From Prosthecodimorpha staleyi (lineage in GTDB: Bacteria > Pseudomonadota > Alphaproteobacteria > Rhizobiales > Ancalomicrobiaceae): a DNA stretch of 64,000 nucleotides. Of this stretch, positions 1-8,576 are shown piece by piece. The DNA is taken from NCBI RefSeq assembly GCF_018729455.1, contig NZ_JAHHZF010000013.1, positions 62,001-126,000 of the forward strand. Direction: 5' to 3'. The notes below the pieces were generated by a model. It was not told the DNA's origin. It ran no database searches and saw only the letters and a program-made list of their open reading frames with translations. Numbering within the stretch: the first letter of the stretch is position 1; each line of letters opens with the position of its first letter. The position numbers and the translations under genes are program-made.

Positions 1-382
1 CGAACTGGAGGGCGTGCCGCTGATCCGCATCAGCCAGCAGACCGGCAACCGCATGATGATCGACGATGCGCTCGGCAGCCGGCGCGAACAGCTGTCCTGG
101 CGCTACGAGGTGCAGCATGTGGCGACCGCCATCGCGCTGGTCCGCGCCGGGCTCGGCATGACCGTCGTGCCCCGCCTCGCCCTCGACACGCTCGACCGCG
201 GCGACCTGCATGTCATGCGCCTGCGCAATCCGGGCGTCACCCGCCAGATCGGCATCGTCTCGCGCCGGGCTGCGCCGCTGTCGCCGCTGGCCGAGGAGCT
301 GCGCCGCTACGTGGTCGAGGAGTTCAGCCCGAATGCCGCCGACAGCGACGAGGACGAGGCGGGCGGGACGACGCATACCTGA
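1..382 (+). CDS. LysR-family transcriptional regulator, C-terminal part only
   Basis: The window opens inside this gene; about 126 codons of its 3' end are visible, read from base 2 to the TGA at 380-382. They encode the end of the effector-binding domain of a LysR regulator: the segment LVRAGLGMTVVPRLAL is the usual conserved patch near the domain end, and the tail is acidic (DSDEDEAGG). The DNA-binding half lies outside the window. It sits 96 bases upstream of, and in the same direction as, the galD-like gene, so by position it probably controls the downstream 4-oxalomesaconate genes, as GalR does in Pseudomonas. That role is inferred from context only. Confidence 0.85.
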   Translation, partial: ELEGVPLIRISQQTGNRMMIDDALGSRREQLSWRYEVQHVATAIALVRAGLGMTVVPRLALDTLDRGDLHVMRLRNPGVTRQIGIVSRRAAPLSPLAEELRRYVVEEFSPNAADSDEDEAGGTTHT

Positions 383-392
383 ATCTCATTCA
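380..392. promoter_or_regulatory. Candidate LysR box (T-N11-A dyad)
   Basis: TGAATCTCATTCA is a perfect 5-bp dyad around CTC and fits the T-N11-A pattern of LysR-type binding sites. It overlaps the stop codon of the LysR gene and lies about 87 bases before the start of the galD-like gene, a sensible position for an activator site. Only the symmetry and the position support it. Confidence 0.4.
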
Positions 393-478
393 TGAAAGGC
401 GCCAAACAAAGCATTTGCTGCATGACGCATCCGGGCTCAGAACTCCTCTCCGTCACAACGAGGTTCGGGAGGAGAGCC

Positions 479-1591
479 ATGCAACCGCGCGTCCCCTGCA
501 TGCTGATCCGGGGCGGAACCTCGAAGGGCGCCTATTTCCTCGCTGCCGACCTGCCCGCCGACCCGGCCGCGCGCGACCGGCTGATCCTCTCGGTGATGGG
601 CTCGCCCGACAGCCGGCAGGTCGACGGGCTCGGCGGTGCCCATCCGCTGACCAGCAAGATCGCCATCGTCGCGCGCTCGACGAAGCCGGGCGCGGACATC
701 GAATTCCTGTTCGGCCAGGTCCTCGTCACCGAGGCGCGCATCGATTACACGCCCAATTGCGGCAACATCCTCGCCGGCATCGGCCCCTTCGCGATCGAGC
801 GCGGTCTGATCGCCGCCGCCGACGGCCGCACCACCGTCCGGGTGCTGACGCTGAACACCGGCACGCTGGCGGAACTGACCGTCGAGACGCCGAACCGGCG
901 CGTGCGCTATGGCGGCGCGGCGCGGATCGACGGCGTGCCGGGCACGGCGGCGCCGATCGCGGTCGCCTTCATGGATACCGAAGGCTCGGTCTGCGGTGCG
1001 CTCCTGCCGACCGGCCATGCCGTCGACCGGGTCGCAGGCGTCGACTGCACCCTGATCGACAACGGCATGCCGGTCGTGGTGCTCGCCGCCGAGTCCGTCG
1101 GGCGCACCGGCCTGGAGCCGCGCGATCTCCTCGACAAGGATACCGAACTCAAGGCGCGGCTGGAGGCGATCCGGCTCGAGGCCGGCCGGCTGATGGGGCT
1201 CGGTGACGTGTCCAAGAAGGTCGTGCCGAAGATGTGCCTGGTCTCGCCGCCGGCCGCCGGCGGCACGCTGAATACGCGCAGCTTCATCCCGCATGAGTGC
1301 CACGCCTCGATCGGCGTCTTTGCCGCCGTCAGCGTCGCCACCGCCGCCATGCTGCCGGGCAGCCCGGCCGCGGCGGTCGCCCAGGTCCCGGCGGGTGCCG
1401 ACAAGACGCTCTCGATCGAGCATCCGACCGGCGAATTCAGCGTCGTCCTGACAGTCGGCGGCAGCCCGGAGGCGCCGGTCGTCGAGCGCGCCGGCCTGCT
1501 GCGCACCGCGCGCCTGCTGTTCGACGGCATCGCCTTCGCGCATGAGGACCTCGCCGAGGCCGCCGCCGTGCCGGCCCGCGACGCCGCCTGA
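479..1591 (+). CDS. galD: PrpF-family isomerase, likely 4-oxalomesaconate tautomerase
   Basis: A 370-residue protein of the PrpF/diaminopimelate-epimerase-fold family. The start at 479 is chosen because GGAGGAGA lies just before it; the frame is open further upstream but without a ribosome site. The N-terminus MLIRGGTSKGAYF and the NCGNILAGIGPFA segment are typical of PrpF and GalD proteins. PrpF members catalyse cis-trans or keto-enol isomerisation of unsaturated tricarboxylates. The next two genes look like GalB and GalC, which makes GalD (keto-enol tautomerisation of 4-oxalomesaconate, from gallate or protocatechuate 4,5-cleavage) the best reading. A 2-methylaconitate isomerase is the alternative, but no methylcitrate-cycle genes are nearby. 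Expected to be cytoplasmic. Confidence 0.8.
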   Translation: MQPRVPCMLIRGGTSKGAYFLAADLPADPAARDRLILSVMGSPDSRQVDGLGGAHPLTSKIAIVARSTKPGADIEFLFGQVLVTEARIDYTPNCGNILAGIGPFAIERGLIAAADGRTTVRVLTLNTGTLAELTVETPNRRVRYGGAARIDGVPGTAAPIAVAFMDTEGSVCGALLPTGHAVDRVAGVDCTLIDNGMPVVVLAAESVGRTGLEPRDLLDKDTELKARLEAIRLEAGRLMGLGDVSKKVVPKMCLVSPPAAGGTLNTRSFIPHECHASIGVFAAVSVATAAMLPGSPAAAVAQVPAGADKTLSIEHPTGEFSVVLTVGGSPEAPVVERAGLLRTARLLFDGIAFAHEDLAEAAAVPARDAA

Positions 1592-1624
1592 TCCCGCTTC
1601 GTTTTCACGTCCACAGAGGGTTCC

Positions 1625-2347
1625 ATGGCCACCGACAAGACCGGCCTCGTCGTCACCGCCCATCCGGGCGATTTCGTCTGGCGCGCGGGCGGCGCGATCG
1701 CGCTGCATGCCGCCCGGGGCTACCGGATGAAGATCGTCTGCCTGTCCTTCGGCGAGCGCGGTGAGAGCCAGTGGGCCTGGAAAAAGGGCGACGTTTCGCT
1801 CGCCGAGGTCAAGGCGCAGCGCCGCGACGAGGCCGAGCGCGCCGCCGCCACCCTCGGTGCCGAGATCGAGTTCTTCGATGCCGGCGACTATCCGCTACAC
1901 CCGACGCCCGCCATGCTCGACCGGCTGGTCGACATCTATCGCGACCTCAAGCCGGCCTTCGTGCTGACCCACTCGCTCGAAGACCCCTACAATGTCGACC
2001 ACCCCGAGGCGACCCGCTTCGCCCAGGAGGCGCGCATCATCGCCCAGGCGGCCGGCCACAAGCCGAGCCCGGACCTCGCCTATTCGGCCCCGCCGGTGTT
2101 TCTGTTCGAGCCGCACCAGCCCGAGCAGTGCAACTACAAGCCGAACGTGATCCTCAATATCGACGAAGTCTGGGAGATCAAGCGCAAGGCCTTCGAGGTG
2201 CTCGCCGCCCAGAAACATCTCTGGGAATACTATACCCGCGTGGCGCTCAACCGCGGCGTTCAGGGTGGGCGGAACTCCGGCAAGGCCATGACCTATGGCG
2301 AGGCCTATCAGCGCATCTTCCCCGAAATCGTCGAGGTGCTGGCATGA
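1625..2347 (+). CDS. galB: PIG-L-fold hydratase, likely 4-oxalomesaconate hydratase
   Basis: A 240-residue protein of the LmbE/PIG-L zinc family. The N-terminal metal motif, normally AHPDDE, reads [12 protein letters not shown] here; an F after the D is consistent with the GalB branch rather than with deacetylases. A second metal motif, [15 protein letters not shown], is present at about residues 113-127. GalB hydrates the enol form of 4-oxalomesaconate to 4-carboxy-4-hydroxy-2-oxoadipate, using a fold unrelated to the LigJ hydratase. The gene follows galD after 33 bases and overlaps the aldolase gene by four bases (ATGA), so it is surely cotranscribed. A PIG-L deacetylase of other function is possible but unlikely in this setting. 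Confidence 0.82.
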   Translation: MATDKTGLVVTAHPGDFVWRAGGAIALHAARGYRMKIVCLSFGERGESQWAWKKGDVSLAEVKAQRRDEAERAAATLGAEIEFFDAGDYPLHPTPAMLDRLVDIYRDLKPAFVLTHSLEDPYNVDHPEATRFAQEARIIAQAAGHKPSPDLAYSAPPVFLFEPHQPEQCNYKPNVILNIDEVWEIKRKAFEVLAAQKHLWEYYTRVALNRGVQGGRNSGKAMTYGEAYQRIFPEIVEVLA

Positions 2348-3036
2348 AGCCCGTCGTCGTCACCGGCGCCCCGCGCACAGACCTGGCGGTGGTTAACCGC
2401 CTCGCCGTGCTCGGCGTCGCCACCGCCCATGAGGCGCTCGGCCGCTCCGGGCTGCTAAAGCCCTATATGCGGCCGATCTGGCCCGGCGCGGCGATCGCCG
2501 GCAATGCGGTTACGGTGCTCGCCCAGCCCGGCGACAACTGGATGATCCATGTCGCGGTCGAGCAGTGCCAGCCCGGCGACGTGATGGTGGTCGCCTGCAC
2601 GGCGGACAATACCGACGGCATGTTCGGCGACCTGCTCGCCACGGCGCTCAAGGCGCGCGGCGTGATCGGCCTGATCATCGATGCCGGCTGCCGGGACGTG
2701 GCGACCCTGACCGAGATGGGCTTCCCGGTCTGGTCGCGGGCGGTTTCCGCCAAGGGCACCGTCAAGGCGACCCTCGGCGCCGTCAACGTGCCGGTCGTCT
2801 GCGCCGGCGCACTGGTCAAGCCCGGCGACGTGATCGTGGCCGACGACGACGGCGTCCTGGTCGTGCCGCGGCGCGAGGCCGAGGCGACGGCGGCCGCCGG
2901 CGAGGCGCGTCTCGCCAACGAGGCCTCCAAGCGCGAAAAGCTCGCCGCCGGCGTGCTCGGCCTCGACCTCTACGGCATGCGCGAGCCGCTGGCCAAGGCC
3001 GGCCTGACCTATGTCGCCTGGACCCCGGAGGACTGA
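2344..3036 (+). CDS. galC: RraA-fold 4-carboxy-4-hydroxy-2-oxoadipate aldolase
   Basis: A 230-residue RraA-like protein. The block [19 protein letters not shown] and the GCRD motif (about residue 119) supply the glycine-rich pyruvate-binding patch and the Arg-Asp pair of class II HMG/CHA aldolases (GalC, LigK, ProA). The enzyme cleaves 4-carboxy-4-hydroxy-2-oxoadipate to pyruvate and oxaloacetate, the last step of gallate or protocatechuate 4,5-cleavage, using a divalent metal. It starts inside the stop codon of the hydratase gene (ATGA). RraA-fold proteins were long annotated as ribonuclease regulators; that function is very unlikely here. Confidence 0.85.
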   Translation: MKPVVVTGAPRTDLAVVNRLAVLGVATAHEALGRSGLLKPYMRPIWPGAAIAGNAVTVLAQPGDNWMIHVAVEQCQPGDVMVVACTADNTDGMFGDLLATALKARGVIGLIIDAGCRDVATLTEMGFPVWSRAVSAKGTVKATLGAVNVPVVCAGALVKPGDVIVADDDGVLVVPRREAEATAAAGEARLANEASKREKLAAGVLGLDLYGMREPLAKAGLTYVAWTPED

Positions 3037-3037
3037 C

Positions 3038-3916
3038 ATGACCGAGCGCATCGCGCTGATCGGCTTCGGCGAGGTCGGCCGGCTGTTCGCCCGGCAATGG
3101 ATCCGGCAGGGCGTCGCCGTCACGGCCTATGACCGGCTGTTCGACGATCCCGCGCGCGGGGCTGCCCTGAAGGCCGATGCGGCTGCGCTCGGCGTGACCG
3201 TGGCGCCCGACCATGCCGGCGCCTGCCGCGGCCAGCCGCTCGTGATCTCCGCCGTCACCGCCGACCAGGCCGTGACGGCTGCCCGGCAATGCGCCCCGGC
3301 CCTCGCGCCCGGCCAGACCTATGTCGACCTCAACTCCGTCTCGCCGTCGACCAAGGCCGAGGTCGCGGCGGTGCTCGATCCCAGCGGGGTCGATTTCGTC
3401 GAATGGGCCGTGATGGCGCCGGTCGCCGAGCCGGGCATCGCCGTGCCGATCCTGGCCGGGGGCCCACGTGCCGCCGCATGGGCCGAGCGCCTCAACCCGC
3501 TCGGCATGCGCATCGATGCCGTCGCCGACCGCATCGGCGTCGCCTCGGCCACCAAGCTGTGCCGCTCGATCGTCATCAAGGGCATGGAGGCGCTGATGGT
3601 CGATCTCGCTGCGGCGGGTTCGGAACATGGCGTGTTGCCGGCCGTGCTGGCCAGCCTGACCGCCTCCTATCCGGGCATGGACTGGGCGCAGATCCTCCGG
3701 ATCATGCCGACCCGCGTCGCCCGCCACGGTGTGCGCCGGGCCGCGGAAATGCGCGAGGTCGCGGTGATGATGCGCGAGGCCGGCCTGTCCGGCGCGCTCG
3801 CCGAGGCGATTGCGGTGCGCCACGAGACCTTCGCGGCCGCCGCCCGGGCCGCCGAGGCGCCGGCCCCGTCCCCGCCCTCGTCCCTATCGGAGCGGAGCCC
3901 CGCCCATGTCGCCTGA
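3038..3916 (+). CDS. NAD(P)-binding 3-hydroxyacid dehydrogenase-like protein (DUF1932)
   Basis: A 292-residue Rossmann-fold oxidoreductase: IALIGFGEVGRLFAR at residues 5-19 is the GxGxxG-type dinucleotide site. The middle (SVSPSTKAEV) and the helical second half with ATKLCRSIVIKGMEAL at about residues 170-185 match 6-phosphogluconate/3-hydroxyisobutyrate-type enzymes carrying a DUF1932 C-terminal domain. It starts one base after the aldolase stop and overlaps the dioxygenase gene by 11 bases, so the five genes form one operon. The substrate is unknown. By position it might oxidise a ring-cleavage semialdehyde or its hemiacetal, as the unrelated LigC does, but no sequence feature proves this. 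Confidence 0.75.
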   Translation: MTERIALIGFGEVGRLFARQWIRQGVAVTAYDRLFDDPARGAALKADAAALGVTVAPDHAGACRGQPLVISAVTADQAVTAARQCAPALAPGQTYVDLNSVSPSTKAEVAAVLDPSGVDFVEWAVMAPVAEPGIAVPILAGGPRAAAWAERLNPLGMRIDAVADRIGVASATKLCRSIVIKGMEALMVDLAAAGSEHGVLPAVLASLTASYPGMDWAQILRIMPTRVARHGVRRAAEMREVAVMMREAGLSGALAEAIAVRHETFAAAARAAEAPAPSPPSSLSERSPAHVA

Positions 3917-4856
3917 ACCGATCCTCGACATCGCCCATCTCGGCCATCTCGAACTCCTGACGCCGAAGCCGCAGGAAAGCCTGGACTTCTTCGTCGATGT
4001 GATGGGCATGACCGAGAGCGGCCGCTCCGGCGACAGCGTCTACCTGCGCGGCTGGGACGACTACGAGTATCACACGCTCAAGCTGACGGCGTCGGCGAAG
4101 CCCGGCATGGGCCATATGGGCTTCCGCGCGCGCAGCCCGCAGGCGCTGGAGCGGCGCGTGGCGGCCCTGAAGGACACCGAATTCGCGATCGGCTGGACCG
4201 ACGGCGACAACGGCCACGGCCCGGCCTTCCGCTGCCGCGATCCGGACGGCCATGTCATCGAGCTCTACTACGAGACCGTCCGCTACGAGGCGCCGCCGGC
4301 GCTCAGGCCCGCGCTCAAGAACCAGGCCCAGCGCTTCCCGGCGCGCGGCTGCAACGTGCGCCGGCTCGACCACCTGAATTGCCTCGCCCGCGACATCGCC
4401 GCCAACCGGGTATTTTTCGAGACTTATCTCGGCTGCCGGCTGACCGAGCAGATCGTGCTCGACAGCGGCATCGAGGCCGGCATGTGGATGACCTTCACGA
4501 ACAAGAGCTACGATTTCGCCTATACGCGCGACGCGACCGGCTCGATGGGGCGCTTCCACCACCTGACCTATGCGGTCGACAGCCGCGAGGACATCCTGCG
4601 CGCCGCCGACATCTTCCTGGAGGCCGGCGTGCCGATCGAATCCGGCCCGCACAAGCATGCCGTCCAGCAGACCTTCTTCCTCTATGTCTTCGAGCCCGGC
4701 GGCAACCGCGTCGAGATCGCCAATGCCGGCGCGCGGCTGATCCTGGCGCCGGACTGGAAGCCGGTCGTGTGGACCGAGACCGAGCGCAAGAAGGGCCAAG
4801 CCTGGGGCCTGAAGACCGTAGAGAGCTTCCACACCTACGGCACACCGCCGGTCTGA
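3906..4856 (+). CDS. Two-domain VOC extradiol (catechol 2,3-dioxygenase-type) ring-cleavage enzyme
   Basis: A 316-residue protein with two vicinal-oxygen-chelate modules (about residues 8-125 and 150-275). The second holds an apparently intact Fe(II) triad: His156 in RRLDHLNC, a His in RFHHLTYAV (218/219) and Glu270 in GGNRVEIAN. The GPHKHAV segment around residue 250 matches the active-site His region of catechol 2,3-dioxygenases. It should therefore open a catecholic ring next to the diol. It is the last gene of the galD-galB-galC-dehydrogenase operon, where a LigAB- or GalA-type enzyme would be expected; no such gene is visible. Its 3' end overlaps the convergent pcaQ-like gene by 22 bases. 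Confidence 0.85.
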   Translation: MSPEPILDIAHLGHLELLTPKPQESLDFFVDVMGMTESGRSGDSVYLRGWDDYEYHTLKLTASAKPGMGHMGFRARSPQALERRVAALKDTEFAIGWTDGDNGHGPAFRCRDPDGHVIELYYETVRYEAPPALRPALKNQAQRFPARGCNVRRLDHLNCLARDIAANRVFFETYLGCRLTEQIVLDSGIEAGMWMTFTNKSYDFAYTRDATGSMGRFHHLTYAVDSREDILRAADIFLEAGVPIESGPHKHAVQQTFFLYVFEPGGNRVEIANAGARLILAPDWKPVVWTETERKKGQAWGLKTVESFHTYGTPPV

Positions 4857-5776
4857 TCCGTATCTCCGCCCTGCAGCCGGCGGCCGAGATCGCGGGTCAA
4901 TTGGATCAGGAGATCGAGGCCGGGGCGGTCGGCGCCGGCCTGGCGGGTGGTCATGCCGACCGAGCCGGACAGGAAGCGCGCGCCGGTCGGGATGGCGACG
5001 AGATCGCCGCGCGCCAGATCCTCGGCGATCACCCCGGCCGAGATGAACCAGACCGCGTCGGAGCCGAGCAGCAGGCCGCGCCCGACCGCCAGCGAGACCG
5101 TCTCGAACACCGGCACCACCCCGCCGAGGCCGTGGGCGGCCAGATAGTCGGCGACCGGGCGGCGGATGATCGCGCCTGCCGGCGGCAGGATCAGCGGCGA
5201 CCGGCGCAGCACGTCTCGTGCCGGCAGGCCGGCGAGCGGGTGGCCGGCGCGGGCGCAAAGCAGGATCTCCTCTTCGTAGAGATGTTCGAAAGTCAGGCCG
5301 GCCATCTCGGCGGCCTCCGGCATGCGCCCGACCATCAGGTCGATGGCGCCGTCGCGCAGGCGGCGCAGCAGGTAGGTGTTGGGGCCGGTCTCGACCGACA
5401 GCACGATGCCGGCCCGCAGCGCCCCGAAACGCAGCGCCACCCGGGGGAACAGCCGCGCCGCGACCGTCGGCAGCACGCCGACCTCGATCCGCCCGCCGGC
5501 CGTCGCCGGGGCGAGCGCCGCCGCGCCCGCCTCCAGGGCCTCGACGCCGGCCGCCGCATGGCGGCGGAACAGGCGGCCGGCCTCGGTCAGCGCCAGCCCG
5601 CGGCCCTGGCGCAGGAATAGGGGTTGGCCGAGCATGGCTTCCAGCTCGCCGAGGCTGCGCGACAAAGCCGGCTGGGTCAGGCGCCGCGCGCGGGCCGCCG
5701 CCGACAGGCTGCCCTCGTCGGCGATCTCCAGGAAGGCGCGGATATGGCGCAGCTTGATGCCCGGATGCATAACCAT
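4835..5776 (-). CDS. pcaQ: LysR-family regulator, probable PcaQ (activator of pca genes)
   Basis: A 313-residue LysR protein: winged helix-turn-helix at residues 8-67 (KLRHIRAFLEIADEGSLSAA, then LTQPALSRSLGELE), followed by an effector-binding domain. The opening 'IKLRHIRAFLEI' resembles PcaQ, the alphaproteobacterial activator that responds to beta-carboxy-cis,cis-muconate. It is transcribed divergently from pcaC-pcaH-pcaG, the usual PcaQ arrangement. Two starts are possible (5776 or 5770, MVMHPG or MHPG); neither has a strong ribosome site. An ATAACC half-site overlaps the start, which would allow autoregulation. Control of the neighbouring galDBC operon as well cannot be excluded. Confidence 0.78.
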   Translation of the reverse strand: MVMHPGIKLRHIRAFLEIADEGSLSAAARARRLTQPALSRSLGELEAMLGQPLFLRQGRGLALTEAGRLFRRHAAAGVEALEAGAAALAPATAGGRIEVGVLPTVAARLFPRVALRFGALRAGIVLSVETGPNTYLLRRLRDGAIDLMVGRMPEAAEMAGLTFEHLYEEEILLCARAGHPLAGLPARDVLRRSPLILPPAGAIIRRPVADYLAAHGLGGVVPVFETVSLAVGRGLLLGSDAVWFISAGVIAEDLARGDLVAIPTGARFLSGSVGMTTRQAGADRPGLDLLIQLTRDLGRRLQGGDTDQTGGVP

Positions 5777-5836
5777 TTCGGTATGGATCGCACCTCAGTT
5801 TGCAGTATCGCGGGAGCTTTGACTGTGGAAGGTTAT
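5769..5836. promoter_or_regulatory. Candidate PcaQ binding half-sites between pcaQ and pcaC
   Basis: PcaQ of rhizobia is known to bind an ATAACC-N4-GGTTA-type dyad. Here ATAACC lies at 5769-5774, followed by an imperfect GGTAT at 5780-5784, and a perfect GGTTAT lies at 5831-5836. The 176-base divergent region (5777-5952) should hold both promoters. Dyad quality is modest. Confidence 0.4.
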
Positions 5837-5952
5837 AGGTGACCGTGCGCGGCGGCAAGGATGGGAGGCCGTCGCCGGTCAGGGACGGGACCGGGCAGCG
5901 GGGCGCGCGGGGGCGTGTCGCGCGGTCCGGCCGATCGGGAGGAGGGCGCGTG

Positions 5953-6330
5953 ATGTCGGATACGGTTCAGAAGGCGATGGCGACGCGGCGACGCGTGCTG
6001 GGCGATGCCCATGTCGATCGTGCCGAGGCCATGAAGACCGCCTTCGACGAGCCGTTCCAGGCCCTGATCACCGATGCGGCCTGGGGGCATGTCTGGTCGC
6101 GCGACACCATCTCGTTGCGCGAACGGTCGATGCTGACCATTGCGCTTCTGGCCGGGCTCGGCAACGATCACGAGCTCGCCATGCATATCCGCGCCACGGC
6201 CCGGACGGGGGCCAGCCGGGAGGACGTGATGGAGGCGCTGCTGCATGTCGCCATCTATGCCGGCGTGCCGCGCGCCAACCACGCCATCAAGATCGCCCGC
6301 GAGACCTTTGCCGAAATGGAGAAGGCGTGA
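5953..6330 (+). CDS. pcaC: 4-carboxymuconolactone decarboxylase
   Basis: A 125-residue all-helical protein of the carboxymuconolactone decarboxylase/AhpD-like family. PcaC decarboxylates gamma-carboxymuconolactone to beta-ketoadipate enol-lactone in the protocatechuate branch. Family features are the [20 protein letters not shown] segment (residues 44-63) and the C-terminal [15 protein letters not shown] motif with its conserved His. The ATG at 5953 follows a strong GGGAGGAGG. It is the first gene of a tight run pcaC-pcaH-pcaG-BKACE. The length is the usual one for PcaC, and no PcaD domain is fused to it. No pcaB or pcaD lies in the window. Confidence 0.9.
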   Translation: MSDTVQKAMATRRRVLGDAHVDRAEAMKTAFDEPFQALITDAAWGHVWSRDTISLRERSMLTIALLAGLGNDHELAMHIRATARTGASREDVMEALLHVAIYAGVPRANHAIKIARETFAEMEKA

Positions 6331-6361
6331 CGCACGCCCAAGCTCCGACGGGGGAAACGAC

Positions 6362-7102
6362 ATGTTGAGGAACGACAAGCCGAGACCCGGCGAATTCTTC
6401 CAGCGCGATCGGAACCTGCATCCGCCGCAGTATACGCCGATCTACAAGACCAGCGTGGCGCGCTCGCCGCGCTATGCGCTGCTTTCGCTTGAAAATACGA
6501 TCTCCGAGATCACCGGGCCGGTGTTTGGGCACAACGACATCGATCCGATCGACAACGACCTGATCAAGAACTACGCCAAGACCGGCGATCCGATCGGCGA
6601 GCGGATCATCGTCCATGGCCGCGTGCTCGACGAGAGCGGGCGGGGCGTGCCGAACACGCTGGTCGAGATCTGGCAGGCCAATGCGGGCGGCCGCTACCGG
6701 CACAAGAAGGACACCTATCTGGCGCCGATCGACCCGAATTTCGGCGGCTGCGGCCGGACCCTGACCGACGAGAACGGCTTCTACTTCTTCCGGACCGTCA
6801 AGCCCGGCGCCTATCCCTGGCGCAACTACGTCAACAGCTGGCGGCCGGCGCATATCCACGTCTCGGTCTTCGGGACGAGCTTCGTGCAGCGGCTGATCAC
6901 CCAGATGTATTTCGAGGGCGATCCGCTGATCAAGGTCTGCCCGATCGTCAATACGATCCCGGACCCCAAGGCCATCGACCAGCTGATCGCGCCGCTCGAC
7001 ATGAATGCCGCGATCCCGCTCGACTGCCTCGCCTACAAGTTCGACATCGTGCTCCGGGGCCGTCGCTCGACGCTCTTCGAGAACCGGCTGGAGGGCAATT
7101 GA
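6362..7102 (+). CDS. pcaH: Protocatechuate 3,4-dioxygenase beta subunit
   Basis: A 246-residue intradiol dioxygenase subunit. It carries the Fe(III) ligands of PcaH: a Tyr in the [10 protein letters not shown] region, Tyr in [14 protein letters not shown] and two His in [11 protein letters not shown]. The N-terminal helical segment that contacts the alpha subunit is present. With PcaG it forms the (alpha-beta)n enzyme that splits protocatechuate between its hydroxyls to beta-carboxy-cis,cis-muconate. The ATG at 6362 follows GACGGGGGAAACG; pcaG begins four bases after its stop, so the two are translated together. Cytoplasmic, first step of the intradiol branch. Confidence 0.96.
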   Translation: MLRNDKPRPGEFFQRDRNLHPPQYTPIYKTSVARSPRYALLSLENTISEITGPVFGHNDIDPIDNDLIKNYAKTGDPIGERIIVHGRVLDESGRGVPNTLVEIWQANAGGRYRHKKDTYLAPIDPNFGGCGRTLTDENGFYFFRTVKPGAYPWRNYVNSWRPAHIHVSVFGTSFVQRLITQMYFEGDPLIKVCPIVNTIPDPKAIDQLIAPLDMNAAIPLDCLAYKFDIVLRGRRSTLFENRLEGN

Positions 7103-7105
7103 GCC

Positions 7106-7732
7106 ATGCCGCAATCGCTTGACTATTTGAGAGAAACCGCCTCGCAGACGGCAGGCCCCTATGTCCATATCGGGCTCGCGCCGGGCGCCGCCGGGTTCCA
7201 GATCTTCCGCCGCGAACTGGGCTGGGACATTGCCGGGCCGAACGCGCCGGGCGAGCGCATCCGTGTCGAGGGCATCGTCATCGACGGCACCGGATCGCCG
7301 GTCAAGGACGTGCTCATCGAGGTCTGGCAGGCGGATGCCAACGGCGTCCATGCCCATCCCGAGGACCAGCGGCGCGATCAGATCGCCGACGGTTTCCGCG
7401 GCTGGGGCCGGGTGATCACCGACTTCGAGACCGGACTTTGGGGTTTCGACACCGTCAAGCCGGGGCCGGTGGCGGGGCGGAACGGCAGCCGTCAGGCGCC
7501 GCACATCTCGCTCTGGATCGTCGCCCGCGGCATCAATATCGGTCTCCACACGCGGCTCTATTTCGACGACGAGGCGGACGCCAATGCGGCCGATCCGGTC
7601 TTGAATATGATCGAGCATGTCAACCGCCGGCAGACCCTGGTCGCCGCGCGGTCGGTCCGGGACGGCAAGCCGGTCTACCGCTTCGACATCCGCCTCCAGG
7701 GCGACAACGAGACCGTCTTCTTCGACCTCTGA
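7106..7732 (+). CDS. pcaG: Protocatechuate 3,4-dioxygenase alpha subunit
   Basis: A 208-residue PcaG protein, the usual length. The start TASQTAGPYVHIGLAPG is the typical alpha-subunit N-terminus that lines the substrate pocket, and the core strands IEVWQADANG and PHISLWIVARGINIGLHTRL match intradiol dioxygenase folds. As expected for an alpha subunit the iron ligands seen in PcaH are missing. It follows pcaH by three bases and precedes the BKACE gene by seven, in one operon. There is no sign of truncation. Confidence 0.95.
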   Translation: MPQSLDYLRETASQTAGPYVHIGLAPGAAGFQIFRRELGWDIAGPNAPGERIRVEGIVIDGTGSPVKDVLIEVWQADANGVHAHPEDQRRDQIADGFRGWGRVITDFETGLWGFDTVKPGPVAGRNGSRQAPHISLWIVARGINIGLHTRLYFDDEADANAADPVLNMIEHVNRRQTLVAARSVRDGKPVYRFDIRLQGDNETVFFDL

Positions 7733-7739
7733 GGGTACG

Positions 7740-8576
7740 ATGTCCAATCCGTGCATCATCTGCGTGGCGATCACCGGCAGCCTGCCGACCAAGGACAACA
7801 ATCCGGCAGTTCCGATCACGGTCGCCGAGCAGATCGAAAGTACCCACGAAGCTTTCGAGGCCGGCGCCAGCATCGCGCATTGCCATGTTCGCGACGACGA
7901 CGGCAAGCCGACCTCCGACCCGGAGCGCTTCGCCCGGCTGAAGGAGGGGCTCGAGAAGCACTGTCCGGGCATGATCGTGCAATTGTCGACCGGCGGCCGC
8001 TCGGGCGCCGGCAAGGCGCGCGGCGGCATGCTGCCGCTTCGCCCCGACATGGCCTCGCTGTCGGTCGGCTCGAACAATTTCCCGACCCGGGTCTACGAGA
8101 ACCCGCCCGATCTGGTCGACTGGCTGGCCTCGGAGATGCTCGCCTACGACATCAAGCCGGAGATCGAGGCCTTCGATCTCTCGCATATCGTCCAGGCGAC
8201 CCGCATGGCGGCGGACGGCCGGCTGAAGGGGCCGCTCTATGTCCAGTTCGTCATGGGCGTGAAGAATGCGATGCCGGCCGACGAACCGATCTTCGATTTC
8301 TATATCGAGACCCTGAAGCGGCTGGCGCCGGATGCGCAGTGGTGCGCGGCCGGGATCGGGCCGAACCAGATCCTGATCAACGAATGGTCGATCGCCAAGG
8401 GCGGCCATACCCGCACCGGCATGGAGGACAATGTCCGCCTCGACCGCGACCGCCTCGCCCCCTCCAACGCCGCGCTGGTCCGGCGGGCCGTGGAGATCTG
8501 CGAGCGCCATGCCCGCCCGGTCGCCACCTGGCGCGAGGCCCGCGCCATCCTGGGCCTGCGTCCGGTCGCGGCGTGA
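7740..8576 (+). CDS. Beta-keto acid cleavage enzyme (BKACE, DUF849), probably for beta-ketoadipate
   Basis: A 278-residue TIM-barrel protein. The zinc site His-x-His appears as SIAHCHVRDDDGKPT at about residues 44-58, followed by STGGRSG and KPEIEAFDLSH, all typical of BKACE/Kce proteins. These enzymes condense a beta-keto acid with acetyl-CoA and release acetoacetate and a new CoA ester; some members are known to act on beta-ketoadipate, giving succinyl-CoA and acetoacetate. Its place directly after pcaCHG suggests that it replaces pcaIJ/pcaF, which are not in the window. The ATG at 7740 is preceded by GAGGG. Promiscuity in the family means the exact substrate is inferred. Confidence 0.85.
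   Translation: MSNPCIICVAITGSLPTKDNNPAVPITVAEQIESTHEAFEAGASIAHCHVRDDDGKPTSDPERFARLKEGLEKHCPGMIVQLSTGGRSGAGKARGGMLPLRPDMASLSVGSNNFPTRVYENPPDLVDWLASEMLAYDIKPEIEAFDLSHIVQATRMAADGRLKGPLYVQFVMGVKNAMPADEPIFDFYIETLKRLAPDAQWCAAGIGPNQILINEWSIAKGGHTRTGMEDNVRLDRDRLAPSNAALVRRAVEICERHARPVATWREARAILGLRPVAA

Noticed and set aside
392-478. Upstream extension of the galD-like protein starting at 392
   Set aside because: The added residues are not part of the PrpF family N-terminus, and the strong ribosome site fits the start at 479.
3702-5858. Long open frame on the minus strand across the dehydrogenase, dioxygenase and pcaQ genes
   Set aside because: It is a by-product of high G+C at third codon positions; its translation is Arg/Pro/Gly-rich low-complexity sequence, and it overlaps well-supported genes.
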